A stretch of 64,000 nt of DNA from an uncultured Prevotella sp. (GCA_900539625.1 UQCW01000003.1:1-64000); one strand, 5' to 3'. Numbered from the stretch's first letter, positions 49,772-59,233 are shown. Numbers and translations are program-made. The notes: generated by a model not told the origin, from the sequence alone.

Positions 49772-51370
49772 ATGAAGCAATTTTCAATTCTCGCAGCCTC
49801 TTTGCTGATGGCTGCAACCACTGCGCAGGCTGGTGGTTACTTGACGAACACGAACCAGAGCGTTAATTTCTTGCGTAATCCTGCGCGTGATGGTGCCATC
49901 GGCATTGACGGTGCCTATTCCAATCCGGCCGGCGTTGGTTTTATGTCGGTTGGTTGGCATTTGGGATTCGACATACAGAGTGCTTATCAGAGCCGAACGA
50001 CGACTTCTTATTTCGGTCCGCAGAATGCTGGCCCGTTTGCGCTCGGAACGGTTAACGGCGTGCGCAACAATCCTGATGGTGTCAAGCGTTTTAACGGTAA
50101 GGCCTCGGCTCCTGTGATGCCGTCTCTCAACTTGGCTCGCGTGGGTGAAAAGTGGTTTGCCACATTCCATTTTGGTGTGACAGGTGGTGGCGGAAAGTGT
50201 AACTTCTCCGATGGTCTGCCTTCTTTTGAAAGCCAGGTGGCTATGGTGCCGGTGTTGGTTGGCGCTTTGAGACCAGGTGCGGTGAGCGGTTATTCTTTCG
50301 ATACGCACATGCAGGGCCGCCAGTATTATTTCGGCGGTCAGTTTGGCGTCGGTTATCGCATCAACCCGAATTTGAATGTCAATGTGGGTGGACGTGTCAT
50401 TTATGCCAACTGTAACTATTATGGCTACGTGCGCAACATCAATGTAGAAGTGCAGGGACCTGCTGGCGCTGTCAATATGCCGGCTGCGAAATTCTTCCAG
50501 TCGCAGGGATTGCCTGATTTCGCTTCCCTGGTTGGAGACCGCGAACTCAACTGCGACCAGAGCGGATGGGGATTCACGCCGATTGTTTCTGTCGATTACA
50601 AAACGGGACGCTGGAACCTTTCTGCCAGATATGAGTTTAAGACACGTTTGAGACTAAAAAACCGCAGCGGTGTGAACACAAGCGGTTTGGACGAGTTTGA
50701 CGACGGACTGCATGTGGCAGCCGACATTCCCGCCATCCTGGCGCTCGGTGCACAGTATGAAATCATTGACGGATTGCGTGCCAATGGCGGCTTCCACTAT
50801 TATTTCGACCGACAGGCTACGCAGCACAATAGTCGTCATGAGCAGCTTAAGAACGGCGGTTGGGAGGTTTTGGCTGGAATGGAATATGACCTCTCCAAGC
50901 GTTGGACGGTTAGCGCCGGATGGCAGTCAACAAAATATGGTTTGGGAAAAGACAGCCGTTTCATCACAGATATGAGCTTTGTGACTAACTCAAACTCCGT
51001 TGGTCTTGGAGCTGCCTTCCGCCTAAAAGAGCGCGTGAAACTCAATGTGGCTTATTTCAAGACCTTCTATCAGCACTACCGTAAAGATATGGCCGACTAT
51101 TGCGATATGAAGCAGAAGTTCAATGGCATGTTGCAGCCGATGGCCGGACAATTGCAGGCTGGCATCAACCAGTGTCAGGCGATTTTGAGGAATCCAAGTT
51201 CAACGGAAGTGGAACGCGCCGAAGCCACGGGGAAACTTCAGACCTACCAACACGAGGCAGGAGCGCTCACGCAGATTGCTACGGGTCTCACAAACTATTC
51301 AACGACAGGTTACGATAATTTCCACCGTACCAACGATGTCTTTGGTGTAGGTTTGGAGATTGATTTCTAA
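49772..51370 (+). CDS. Outer-membrane hydrophobic-compound transporter (FadL/TodX family)
   Basis: 532 residues from MKQFSILAASLLMAATTAQAGG, a clear signal peptide. The mature protein begins GYLTNTNQSVNFLRNPARDG and then GAYSNPAGVGFM, the NPA(A/G) hatch motif of FadL proteins, which plug the barrel and pass hydrophobic molecules such as fatty acids. Alternating-residue strands fill the rest, and the C-terminus VFGVGLEIDF ends in Phe. The substrate is not known. Monocistronic, with its own promoter and a strong terminator. Confidence 0.87.
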   Translation: MKQFSILAASLLMAATTAQAGGYLTNTNQSVNFLRNPARDGAIGIDGAYSNPAGVGFMSVGWHLGFDIQSAYQSRTTTSYFGPQNAGPFALGTVNGVRNNPDGVKRFNGKASAPVMPSLNLARVGEKWFATFHFGVTGGGGKCNFSDGLPSFESQVAMVPVLVGALRPGAVSGYSFDTHMQGRQYYFGGQFGVGYRINPNLNVNVGGRVIYANCNYYGYVRNINVEVQGPAGAVNMPAAKFFQSQGLPDFASLVGDRELNCDQSGWGFTPIVSVDYKTGRWNLSARYEFKTRLRLKNRSGVNTSGLDEFDDGLHVAADIPAILALGAQYEIIDGLRANGGFHYYFDRQATQHNSRHEQLKNGGWEVLAGMEYDLSKRWTVSAGWQSTKYGLGKDSRFITDMSFVTNSNSVGLGAAFRLKERVKLNVAYFKTFYQHYRKDMADYCDMKQKFNGMLQPMAGQLQAGINQCQAILRNPSSTEVERAEATGKLQTYQHEAGALTQIATGLTNYSTTGYDNFHRTNDVFGVGLEIDF

Positions 51371-51424
51371 CGCAGGGCTCACCTATTTTATGCTTTAAAC
51401 AACCCCACATATTATATCCTACAA

Positions 51425-51477
51425 AAAGAAGGAGACAAGCGATGTGCGATTTGCAAACATCCGCTTGTCTCCTTCTT
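51425..51477. terminator. Terminator after the FadL gene
   Basis: A long stem AAAGAAGGAGACAAGCG/CGCTTGTCTCCTTCTTT (51425-51441 with 51461-51477) has one bulge. T and A runs on both strands allow bidirectional use. Confidence 0.8.
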
Positions 51478-51794
51478 TCGTTTAGCACGTTGAATTTATG
51501 CTGGCTCAACAGAATAGTACTGAGATTGTACGAGTCATTTAAAAACTCCAGCATTTTCGCAATGAAATCAGCGCACCATTCTTGCCCCCTTATAAAAATC
51601 GTCCTGCCCCTTATAAAATAATTAATGGAGACACCGGTATTCCGAGCCTCCATTAACCAACACAAAAACTAAACTAGACTTAACTAAACTAATCAAGATG
51701 TTGTCATCACGACAAGATTTTATTCGCAAATGTAAATAAATGATTGCAATCGTGGCGCTTTCTTATGGTTTTTTCTTGCGCAACGAAAAAGTAT
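51478..51794. other. Gap with a possible small leftward transcript
   Basis: A minus-strand TACATTTG box lies at 51729-51736, and the terminator at 51425-51477 would end a leftward transcript of about 270-300 nt. In between are a TTAATGGAG/CTCCATTAA hairpin (51623-51631 with 51649-51657) and two direct copies of TTTTATAAGGGG. An open frame here (51288-51665, minus) runs through the terminator and is not convincing. Confidence 0.4.
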
Positions 51795-52871
51795 TTAACA
51801 CCTGACGGTTTTATTGAGCAAATAATGGTCAAGAATTGTCATTGCAGCCATCGCTTCAACGATAGGTACGGCGCGTGGAAGTACGCATGGGTCGTGGCGT
51901 CCGCGTGCCTTGACAATGGTTTCTTTTCCGTGGATGTCCACAGTTTCTTGTTCGCGCAGAAGCGTTGCCACGGGCTTGAATGCTACGCGGAAACAGATAT
52001 CGGATCCGTTGCTGATGCCGCCTTGAATGCCTCCGCTGTGGTTTGTCCGTGTGGTGATGCCTCCGTGTCCATCGGGGATGAAGACATCATTTTGTTCGCT
52101 GCCGCGTGCGCAAACGCCGGCAAATCCCTCGCCATATTCAAATCCCTTGACCGCGTTGATTCCGAGCATGGCCGCGCCCAGTTCGGCATGCAGTTTGCCG
52201 AAAGCCGGCGATCCCAGTCCAACGGGGCAACCTTGTACCACGCAGCTGATGATGCCGCCGATGGTGTCGCCGTCGGCTTTGACTTCCGAGATGAGTTGCG
52301 CCATTTCTGCGGCCTTTTCCATATCAGGGCAGCGCACGGCGTTTTGCTCAATTTGGCTGAAGTCGAGTTCATGGTAGTCGCGTTGCAGGCAAATCGGGCC
52401 GACTTGCGATGTGTATGCTGTGATGTTTATGCCGAGTTGTTTCAGCACGAGTTTGGCCAAAGCGCCGCCAACACAACGGGCGATGGTTTCACGTGCCGAC
52501 GAGCGTCCGCCTCCACGGTGGTCGCGGAGGCCGTATTTGCAGAAATAAGTGTAGTCGGCATGACTTGGGCGAAACGTGTCGCGCAAGTTGTCGTAGTCGT
52601 CAGAATGTTGGTTTTCGTTGCGTACAAGAAAACCTATGGGGCAACCCGTGGAGCGTCCCTCGAAAACGCCAGACAGCAATTCGACGCGGTCTCCCTCCTT
52701 TCGTGAAGTGGTGAGTTTGCTTTGTCCCGGTCGGCGTCGGTTGAGCTCTTCTTGTATGAAATCAAGGTCGATCTCAATGCCGGCAGGCATGCCGTCAACA
52801 ACACCTCCGATGCCTGGGCCGTGGCTTTCTCCGAAGGTGGTCAGTCTGAATAGATGTCCAAACGTGTTCAT
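51795..52871 (-). CDS. aroC: Chorismate synthase
   Basis: 358 residues. The last shikimate-pathway step, needing reduced flavin. The signatures are FRLTTFGESHGPGIGGVVDG (N-terminal), the central RDHRGGGRSSARETIARCVGGA near residue 115, and the C-terminal NHSGGIQGGISNG and RHDPCVLPRAVPIVEAM. All are intact. It lies downstream of the SlyD-type gene on the same strand but after a terminator (52901-52930). Confidence 0.96.
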   Translation of the reverse strand: MNTFGHLFRLTTFGESHGPGIGGVVDGMPAGIEIDLDFIQEELNRRRPGQSKLTTSRKEGDRVELLSGVFEGRSTGCPIGFLVRNENQHSDDYDNLRDTFRPSHADYTYFCKYGLRDHRGGGRSSARETIARCVGGALAKLVLKQLGINITAYTSQVGPICLQRDYHELDFSQIEQNAVRCPDMEKAAEMAQLISEVKADGDTIGGIISCVVQGCPVGLGSPAFGKLHAELGAAMLGINAVKGFEYGEGFAGVCARGSEQNDVFIPDGHGGITTRTNHSGGIQGGISNGSDICFRVAFKPVATLLREQETVDIHGKETIVKARGRHDPCVLPRAVPIVEAMAAMTILDHYLLNKTVRC

Positions 52872-52895
52872 GGGGTGTTTGCTTTGAATGTTGGA

Positions 52896-52930
52896 TGTGA
52901 AAAATCGAGCGCCGCAAAGCGCCCGATTTT
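52896..52930 (-). terminator. Terminator of the SlyD-type PPIase gene
   Basis: On the minus strand AAAATCGGGCGC pairs with GCGCTCGATTTT (52919-52930 with 52901-52912, one G-U), followed by TTTCAC. It sits 30 bp upstream of the aroC start. Confidence 0.75.
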
Positions 52931-52962
52931 GAAATTGCTATAATTGAAAAGATAATGTCGGC

Positions 52963-53637
52963 TTAGTGGCAGTGTCCGTGTCCGCCTCCGCAGCATCCTT
53001 CTCCGTGGTGGTGTCCTTCGTGCTTACCGCAGCATTCGCCATCGTGGTGATGTCCTTCGTGTTTGCCGCAGCATTCGCCATCGCCATGTCCTTCTCCGTG
53101 GCATCCGCCTTCACAGCCGCCGCAGTTTCCGCCGCAGCCTTCGCCGCTCATTCTGTTGATGAGATCTTTGATTTCCTCGTTGGTTGCTTCGCGTGAAGTG
53201 ACAACCTGTCCTTTGAAGTGGAGCGCTTTGCCGGCAAGAGGGTGGTTGAGGTCAACGACCACTTTGTCTTCCTTGACATCCGTGATGAGGCCTTGGAAGC
53301 GGTTGCCGTCGGCATTCACCAAAGGAACGATGTTGCCAGGATAGATGGTGTTTTTGTCAAATTTCCCGTCGATGCAGAAGACAGCCTTGTCGAGCTCGAT
53401 GACGTGTTCTTGAATGTATGGGCCGTATGCCTCGTCAACAGAGAGCGTGAAGTCGAAATTGTCACCTTCGTTCAGTGCGGCGATGTGGCTTTCAAAAGCA
53501 TCGAGGGCTACACCAAGTCCAGAGATAAACTGGAAGGGGTGTTCTGCCGGAGCTTTCTCCACGAGTTCGTGGATGCCCTTTTCGTTGTCGGTGTAGAGTT
53601 CGTATGCAACGCTGATGTACTTGTTTGGTTGTTCCAT
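52963..53637 (-). CDS. slyD: SlyD-type peptidyl-prolyl isomerase with Cys/His-rich tail
   Basis: 224 residues. The N-terminal 150 residues are an FKBP domain with inserted flap: KYISVAYELYTDNEKG, FISGLGVALDAFESHI, then SVDEAYGPYIQE and VVDLNHPLAGKALHF. The last ~50 residues are almost entirely Gly, Cys, His, Asp and Glu (CGGNCGGCEGGCHGEG), with two copies of a GECCGKHEGHHH unit. Such tails in SlyD bind nickel and other metals and deliver them to metalloenzymes. The substrate metal and client are unknown here. Confidence 0.9.
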   Translation of the reverse strand: MEQPNKYISVAYELYTDNEKGIHELVEKAPAEHPFQFISGLGVALDAFESHIAALNEGDNFDFTLSVDEAYGPYIQEHVIELDKAVFCIDGKFDKNTIYPGNIVPLVNADGNRFQGLITDVKEDKVVVDLNHPLAGKALHFKGQVVTSREATNEEIKDLINRMSGEGCGGNCGGCEGGCHGEGHGDGECCGKHEGHHHDGECCGKHEGHHHGEGCCGGGHGHCH

Positions 53638-53806
53638 TTTTATATGTTTTCTTGTTTGTAAAAATTCTGTCAGAGGGAAGGGGGTTGTTCGCTTTGTATT
53701 TACTGCTGCCCGCTTCGTTTTTATAGATGAATGGCGGTCTTGGCAAACTGGTGGAAACGCTTCGGTAATGGCGTTGGTGTGTGCAAGGAAAACCTTTTCA
53801 CACCGC

Positions 53807-55624
53807 TTACGTTAACGCCAAATTAAATTCACGTATAAGGTTGACCAAAGCCGGGCTTCTCTTCATCATCAATTCCAAAACCTCCTTACGCGTGTATGCT
53901 TTTCGCTCTTCAGCGTGTTTGATAAGTCGGTAGTTGAGCGTGATGTGTGAATTGTGGAGGCTCGTTTGCAGATGCTTCGTTAGAGACTCTTTGATTGGGT
54001 TCATGAAGCGGATGACCTGCTCGTTTTCAACGGGAATGTCAATTGTCCAGTTGTCAGCGATGGCTGGTTCGATGTTCTTCATGCGCCCAGCCAGTGCGGC
54101 CTGCTCTTTCGGAAGCGACAAGGCGTAGCGATACCACTGGTAAGAGAGGTCGCTCATATCAAACGGTTGGCATTCTTCGACGCCCGTCGTTTGTACCGGA
54201 CTGGCAACTTGCTTCGTAGTTTGAACGTTTTGCAGTTGTCTGTAGTGTTCCGGACGAATGGAGAGCGTGACGATTGGGCGTGCCGATGTTGGCTGACTTT
54301 GTGCCTTTGGCATCGGCGGCATTTGGTGTGCTGCCGGTTGTTGAACCTGTTGTTGAATCTGTTGTGGCTCCACCGCCGTTTGAGGAGTGTGCGGTGTTGT
54401 TTGCGTTGTTGCTGTGTTTGCGCTTACTGCCGCAGAAGTTGCGGTTTGCGGTGCGGCCGGTTTTGTGGCGGCCTGCTGCTTTTTGAATAGGGGTTTAAGA
54501 CGTTTCGTAGGGCCAAGCCCACAGCTCTCGTCGTCATCTCCTTGTGCGATTTCAATCAAGGTCAGTTCCACCAATAAGCGCTTGTTGCTGCTGGTGCGGT
54601 AACTCAGGTCGCAGCGGTTGCAGAGTCTGAGCGCATGGAAGAGAAATTTCGGTTGGCAGCGTGCTGCTTGTTCTTTATAGCGTTCGCGCACCGAAGCCGC
54701 CACTTCGAGCAGTGGCAGAGTCTGTTCGTCATGGCTGACGAGCAAGTCGCGGAAATGCGTTGCGAGCCCGTTGACAAACAAATTCCCATCGAATCCCTTT
54801 GAGAGAATATCGTTGAGCGTTAGCATTGCAGCTGGAATATCCGGTTTGAGCAGCTGGTCGGTGATTTTGAAGTAATAGTCGTAGTCGAGCACGTTGAGGT
54901 CTTCAATCACCTTCTTATAGGTGATGTGCCCATTTGAATAGCTCACCACCTGGTCGAAAATCGACATAGCGTCGCGCATACCGCCGTCGGCCTTGTGTGC
55001 AATGATGCCGAGCGCTTCTTCTTCATATTCTATGCCTTCCTTTTCTGCCACATGTTTGAGATGGTTGACGATGTCAGTCACCTCCATTCGGTTGAAGTCA
55101 TAAATCTGGCAGCGGCTCAAGATAGTCGGCAGGATTTTGTGCTTCTCCGTTGTGGCCAAGATGAAGATGGCGTGTGAGGGCGGTTCTTCAAGCGTTTTCA
55201 GAAAAGCGTTGAACGCCTGTGACGAGAGCATGTGCACCTCGTCGATGATGAATACTTTATAGCGTCCCACTTGCGGTGGCATCATCACCTGTTCGATGAG
55301 TGAGCGGATATCTTCAACCGAGTTATTTGAGGCCGCGTCAAATTCGTGTATGTTATAGCTTCGTCCCTCGTTGAAAGCCTTGCAGCTTTCGCATTCGCCA
55401 CATGCTTCGCCGTTTTCTTTCGGGTGAAGACAGTTGATTGTCTTGGCAAAAATGCGGGCACATGTTGTTTTGCCTACACCGCGCGGACCGCAGAACAGGT
55501 AAGCATGTGCCAGTTTCCCTGAGGCAATGGCATTCTTGAGTGTAGTGGTCAAGGCATGCTGCCCAACAACGGTGTCAAACGTGTCAGGGCGGTATTTGCG
55601 TGCCGAAACGATATAGTTGTCCAT
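53807..55624 (-). CDS. dnaX: DNA polymerase III subunit gamma/tau
   Basis: 605 residues, the clamp-loader ATPase. Walker A is CGPRGVGKTTCAR (near 46), a zinc module follows (CLHPKENGEACGECESCKAF), Walker B is FIIDEVHMLS, and the sensor/SRC motif is ILSRCQIYDF. The middle of the tau part (about 390-470) is a low-complexity Q/P/A/T-rich linker. The C-terminus is a short folded region ending NLIREFNLALT. I did not find an obvious slippery frameshift site; the single full-length product is assumed. Confidence 0.95.
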   Translation of the reverse strand: MDNYIVSARKYRPDTFDTVVGQHALTTTLKNAIASGKLAHAYLFCGPRGVGKTTCARIFAKTINCLHPKENGEACGECESCKAFNEGRSYNIHEFDAASNNSVEDIRSLIEQVMMPPQVGRYKVFIIDEVHMLSSQAFNAFLKTLEEPPSHAIFILATTEKHKILPTILSRCQIYDFNRMEVTDIVNHLKHVAEKEGIEYEEEALGIIAHKADGGMRDAMSIFDQVVSYSNGHITYKKVIEDLNVLDYDYYFKITDQLLKPDIPAAMLTLNDILSKGFDGNLFVNGLATHFRDLLVSHDEQTLPLLEVAASVRERYKEQAARCQPKFLFHALRLCNRCDLSYRTSSNKRLLVELTLIEIAQGDDDESCGLGPTKRLKPLFKKQQAATKPAAPQTATSAAVSANTATTQTTPHTPQTAVEPQQIQQQVQQPAAHQMPPMPKAQSQPTSARPIVTLSIRPEHYRQLQNVQTTKQVASPVQTTGVEECQPFDMSDLSYQWYRYALSLPKEQAALAGRMKNIEPAIADNWTIDIPVENEQVIRFMNPIKESLTKHLQTSLHNSHITLNYRLIKHAEERKAYTRKEVLELMMKRSPALVNLIREFNLALT

Positions 55625-55789
55625 ATTTATATTGACGTATATACCTTATTTATATATAATAGGTGTTCTGATGGCTGAGGTGTAGCCTATCTTCTGCAAA
55701 GATACAATATTTAATTGAACCAATCTGAATAACTGCCCCTTCAAAATTAAAACAGGACAGCAACTTGTTGTCAAAATCCTTATAAAATG

Positions 55790-55821
55790 CTTGGCAGACT
55801 GATGAATGAAAACTACCTTTG
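55790..55821 (+). promoter_or_regulatory. Promoter of the thioredoxin-like lipid-envelope gene
   Basis: CTTG (55790-55793), a 20-bp spacer and TACCTTTG (55814-55821). The predicted leader is about 50 nt. Confidence 0.7.
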
Positions 55822-55878
55822 CACCCAAGTTTATAGCCCCACCTATGTAAATAGTATTTTAAAAACAATAAATTCAAT

Positions 55879-56943
55879 ATGAAGAGACAATTGTTAGTTG
55901 CCACGTTGGCCGTAATGGCCTTAGGTGCGAGTGCTCAGCAGTACACCGTCAGTGGCAAGGCTCCAAAGGGAGTTGATGTCGTATATCTTCAGAGCGCCGA
56001 GTCGCGTCAGATTGACAGTACGATGGTTAAAAACGGACAGTTCTCCTTTAGCGGAGATGCCAAGGGCAAAATGTTTGCCTATGTCCGTGCGAAGAAAACA
56101 AACTCTGTGCCTGTTGTTTTGGACGGCAATGTGAAGGTTGACATTGAAAACCAAACCACCAGCGGAACTGCTGAAAACGAAGCCCTGACACGCTGGTCGG
56201 CCAGCCACAACGCCAAAATAGCCCGCTTGGCGGTTTTGTCAAAGGAATACAACAGCTACCGCGAGAAGGGACAGGTGCCAGACAGCATCGGCCTCCGCAT
56301 CAACAACGAGTATAAGTCAATTGTGGAAGCTATGGTGGCAGAGGTGAAGAAGTGTATCGAAGAAAATCCCAAGGCCATCTTCCCAGCTATCTTGTTTCGT
56401 TCGGTGGCCGGCGATATGCCACGTGAGGAAATCATTGCCATTGCTGATAAGAAACCCGCGTTTTTCGAAACCAGCATGATGGCTCCCATGCATAAGGCCA
56501 TCAACGGATGGAAACATCAGGTGAAGGGTTCGCCGATGGTTGATTTCTCTTGTGCTGATACAACCGGCGTGGAACGCAAACTCTCAGAATTTGTGGGACA
56601 CGGAAAATACGTGCTTGTCGACTTCTGGGCCTCTTGGTGTGGTCCTTGCCGTAAGGAAATGCCCAATGTGAAGGCCGCCTATGCCAAATACCACGACAAG
56701 GGTTTTGATATTGTCGGCGTGTCGTTCGACAATAACAAAAAAGCATGGACAGGTGCCATCAAGCATTTGGACTTACCTTGGCACCACATTTCCGACCTCA
56801 AGGGCTGGGGATGTGTGGCTGGCGAAGCCTATGGCATCAACAGTATCCCGGCAACCATTCTCTTTGATCCGCAGGGAAAGGTGGTGGCAACAGGATTGCG
56901 CGGTGAGGAACTTGATAAAACGCTTTCTGAATTGCTCAAATAA
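55879..56943 (+). CDS. Periplasmic thioredoxin-like protein with DUF4369 domain
   Basis: 354 residues with a signal peptide (MKRQLLVATLAVMALGASAQ). Residues ~22-115 match DUF4369 (YTVSGKAPKGVDVVYLQS). A helical middle leads to a TlpA/AhpC-type redoxin domain with the active-site pair in DFWASWCGPCRKEMP (near 250-264), and cis-Pro in GINSIPATILFD. This DUF4369-redoxin order is a Bacteroidetes speciality. It probably reduces or shuffles disulfides in the periplasm. Monocistronic. Confidence 0.9.
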   Translation: MKRQLLVATLAVMALGASAQQYTVSGKAPKGVDVVYLQSAESRQIDSTMVKNGQFSFSGDAKGKMFAYVRAKKTNSVPVVLDGNVKVDIENQTTSGTAENEALTRWSASHNAKIARLAVLSKEYNSYREKGQVPDSIGLRINNEYKSIVEAMVAEVKKCIEENPKAIFPAILFRSVAGDMPREEIIAIADKKPAFFETSMMAPMHKAINGWKHQVKGSPMVDFSCADTTGVERKLSEFVGHGKYVLVDFWASWCGPCRKEMPNVKAAYAKYHDKGFDIVGVSFDNNKKAWTGAIKHLDLPWHHISDLKGWGCVAGEAYGINSIPATILFDPQGKVVATGLRGEELDKTLSELLK

Positions 56944-56956
56944 AATTTAGAAACAA

Positions 56957-57010
56957 GTCTCGATTCTGATGCGGAAGCGGTGGGCTGCCGGACTCCGCGT
57001 CAGAATCAAG
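56957..57010 (+). terminator. Terminator after the redoxin gene
   Basis: GATTCTGATGCGGA and TCCGCGTCAGAATC are inverted, with one mismatch, and are followed by AAGGCTTTGTTTTTG. It lies just past the stop at 56943. Confidence 0.6.
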
Positions 57011-57149
57011 GCTTTGTTTTTGCCATTGTCTAACGGGCGGAGTGCTGGAACCAGAGTAAGTAATGAGAACAGGACACCATAAACGTGTCTGCCGAAACAT
57101 ATTTCCAGTGTCTCAAGCCCATTCTGAAACCAGATTACATACTATATAT

Positions 57150-58469
57150 ATGACACTTCAAAAACTTCTCGGATTTGACAAGCAAAAAATGTCGGTGAGG
57201 GTGGAAGTGATTGGCGGATTGACCACATTCCTGACCATGTGCTACATCTTGGCCGTCAATCCCGCCATTCTTTCCACGACCGGAATGGACAAGGCCGCGC
57301 TTTTCACCGGAACAGCCGTTGCAGCCGGCGTGGCCACCGTGTTGCTGGCCTTCATGTCAAGGCTCCCGTTTGCGCAGGCGCCGAGCATGGGGCTGAACGC
57401 CTTTTTTGCTTTTACGCTCTGCCAAGCCATGGGTCTGACGTGGCAGCAGGCATTGGCCGTTTTGCTTGTGGAGGGCATACTCTTCATTCTCATCACGCTT
57501 CTCAACGTGAGAGACCTCATCATGCAGTGCATCCCCAACAACTTGCGCTATGCCATCTCAGCCGGCATCGGTATGTTCATCGCCTTTATCGGATTGAAAA
57601 ATGCGCACATCATTGTGGCCGACCCCGACACGTTTGTTCGTCTGGGCCGTTTTTCCAATGAATGTCTGCTCGGCATTTTCTCCATCCTCTTCAGCGGCTT
57701 GCTGATGGTGCGAGGTGTGAAAGGCGCATTGTTCTACAGCATTTTGATTGCCACCGTTGTGGCCATCCCGATGTGTGTCGTCTCGATGCCAGAGTCATGG
57801 AGTCCCGTCTCTCTTCCCCACAGCATGGCGCCCGTGTTCTGCCAGTTTGACTTCTCGGCCTTCGTCAATTCCGAAACGGGATTCTTCAATCTCAAGATGA
57901 TCATGGTGATTTTCTCCCTCCTCCTGGTCAACATCTTCGACACGCTCGGCACTTTGGTGGCGTTGGTTCAGAAAACCGGCCACTCTGTTGAAGGCAAGGA
58001 AACGCCAGAAATGAAGCGTGCCATGATGAGTGATGCCATCGGTACGACGGTTGGCGCTTTCTTGGGGAGCAGCACCATCACCACCTACATCGAAAGTGCT
58101 TCCGGCGTGGCAGAGGGAGCGCGTAGCGGACTGACCGCGCTGGTTGTCGGTGCCTTGTTTTTTATCTCCATTTTCTTCGCCCCGCTCTTCCTGCTCATCC
58201 CTGCTGCCGCAACGAGCGGCGCTTTGGTGATGGTTGGCGTGCTGATGGTTGATTCCGTCAAGAAAATCAATCTCGAGGATGTGAGTGAGTCGTTTCCAGC
58301 TTTCATCACCATGATCACGATGGTCTTGTGTTATTCCATTGCCGACGGCATTTGTCTTGGCATCTTGAGCTACGTCATCATCAAGCTCTGTGCCGGAAAA
58401 AGGAAAAACCTCAACGTCACGTTGGTGGTGTTGGCTTTATTGTTTATTATAAATTACGCATTAGGATGA
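57150..58469 (+). CDS. NCS2-family purine permease
   Basis: 439 residues, about 12-14 membrane helices. It belongs to the AzgA/PbuG-like branch that imports guanine, hypoxanthine or adenine: VEVIGGLTTFLTMCYILAVNPAIL at the N-terminus, FAQAPSMGLNAFFAFTLCQAMG, ISAGIGMFIAFIGLKNAHII and FLGSSTITTYIESASGVAEGARSGLTAL. The start was chosen at MTLQKLLGF. Its stop overlaps the start of the DUF5020 gene, so the two are made together. No purine riboswitch was seen upstream. Confidence 0.9.
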   Translation: MTLQKLLGFDKQKMSVRVEVIGGLTTFLTMCYILAVNPAILSTTGMDKAALFTGTAVAAGVATVLLAFMSRLPFAQAPSMGLNAFFAFTLCQAMGLTWQQALAVLLVEGILFILITLLNVRDLIMQCIPNNLRYAISAGIGMFIAFIGLKNAHIIVADPDTFVRLGRFSNECLLGIFSILFSGLLMVRGVKGALFYSILIATVVAIPMCVVSMPESWSPVSLPHSMAPVFCQFDFSAFVNSETGFFNLKMIMVIFSLLLVNIFDTLGTLVALVQKTGHSVEGKETPEMKRAMMSDAIGTTVGAFLGSSTITTYIESASGVAEGARSGLTALVVGALFFISIFFAPLFLLIPAAATSGALVMVGVLMVDSVKKINLEDVSESFPAFITMITMVLCYSIADGICLGILSYVIIKLCAGKRKNLNVTLVVLALLFIINYALG

Positions 58470-59215
58470 TGTCTTTTAAAAAATCATTGCTTTTCTTTTC
58501 GCTGCTTCTCTGCAGCGCGTTCACTGCCAAGTCGCAGGTGAACATGCAGGTGTTCTACGATTTCGGTTCCGACCGCAAGTTTACCACCCTGACGCTCGAA
58601 ATGTTCAAGGGCGACAAATGGGGTAACACCTATTTCTTTGTAGACACCGATTTTAATTACGACCAGCACGTTGATGGTTCCAACCTTGCGCCTGGTGGCT
58701 CCTATTTGGAAATTGCCCGTTGCCTGAATTTTTGGCAAAACACCAAACTGGCGCCGTTGAGCCTTCAGGTGGAATACAACGGCGGCATCACGCGCAGCTA
58801 TCCAATCAACAACGCCTGGTTGGTGGGTGTGGATTATTTTCTGCACGACCAATCGTTTAAAAACACCTTCAACTTCAAGGTGCTTTATAAGAACATCCGG
58901 AAAAGCGACAGCAAAGTGCCCATGCAGCTGACCGGTGTTTGGACCTGCCAGGATTTCCTCGGCTTGAAGGGCCTCACCTTCGACGGCTTTGCCGATTTCT
59001 GGTGGGAAGACCACGCTTGCGACTTCCAGGAAGATGGCACTTCAACGCTCAAGCACACCGTTTTCGTCAGCGAACCCCAGCTGTGGTATAATGTCGGAAG
59101 ACATTTCGGCGTTGACAACCTCAATTTGGGAACGGAAGTGGAGTTGAGCAACAACTTCGGTTCTGTTGCCGGATTCAAGTGTCGCCCGTGCCTTGGCATG
59201 AAATGGGTGTTTTAA
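58466..59215 (+). CDS. DUF5020 outer-membrane protein
   Basis: 249 residues (or 248 from the next ATG). It has a signal peptide (MMSFKKSLLFFSLLLCSAFTAKSQ). The mature protein is beta-rich with many aromatic residues: VNMQVFYDFGSDRKFTTLTL, WGNTYFFVDTDFNYD, LTGVWTCQDFLGLKGLTFDG and a C-terminal GMKWVF. The fold resembles the small nucleoside-specific channel Tsx, to which DUF5020 is thought to be related. The start codon overlaps the stop of the NCS2 purine permease, which suggests this barrel lets purines or nucleosides through the outer membrane; that is inference. Confidence 0.8.
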   Translation: MMSFKKSLLFFSLLLCSAFTAKSQVNMQVFYDFGSDRKFTTLTLEMFKGDKWGNTYFFVDTDFNYDQHVDGSNLAPGGSYLEIARCLNFWQNTKLAPLSLQVEYNGGITRSYPINNAWLVGVDYFLHDQSFKNTFNFKVLYKNIRKSDSKVPMQLTGVWTCQDFLGLKGLTFDGFADFWWEDHACDFQEDGTSTLKHTVFVSEPQLWYNVGRHFGVDNLNLGTEVELSNNFGSVAGFKCRPCLGMKWVF

Positions 59216-59233
59216 TAAGTGGGCGTTCAAGAT

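Noticed and set aside
51288..51665. 125-codon leftward frame after the FadL gene
   Set aside because: It runs straight through a strong terminator hairpin and has no recognisable domain.
53807..55624. Programmed frameshift in dnaX
   Set aside because: I looked for an A-run slippery site with a following hairpin and saw none that was convincing; a single product is the simpler reading.
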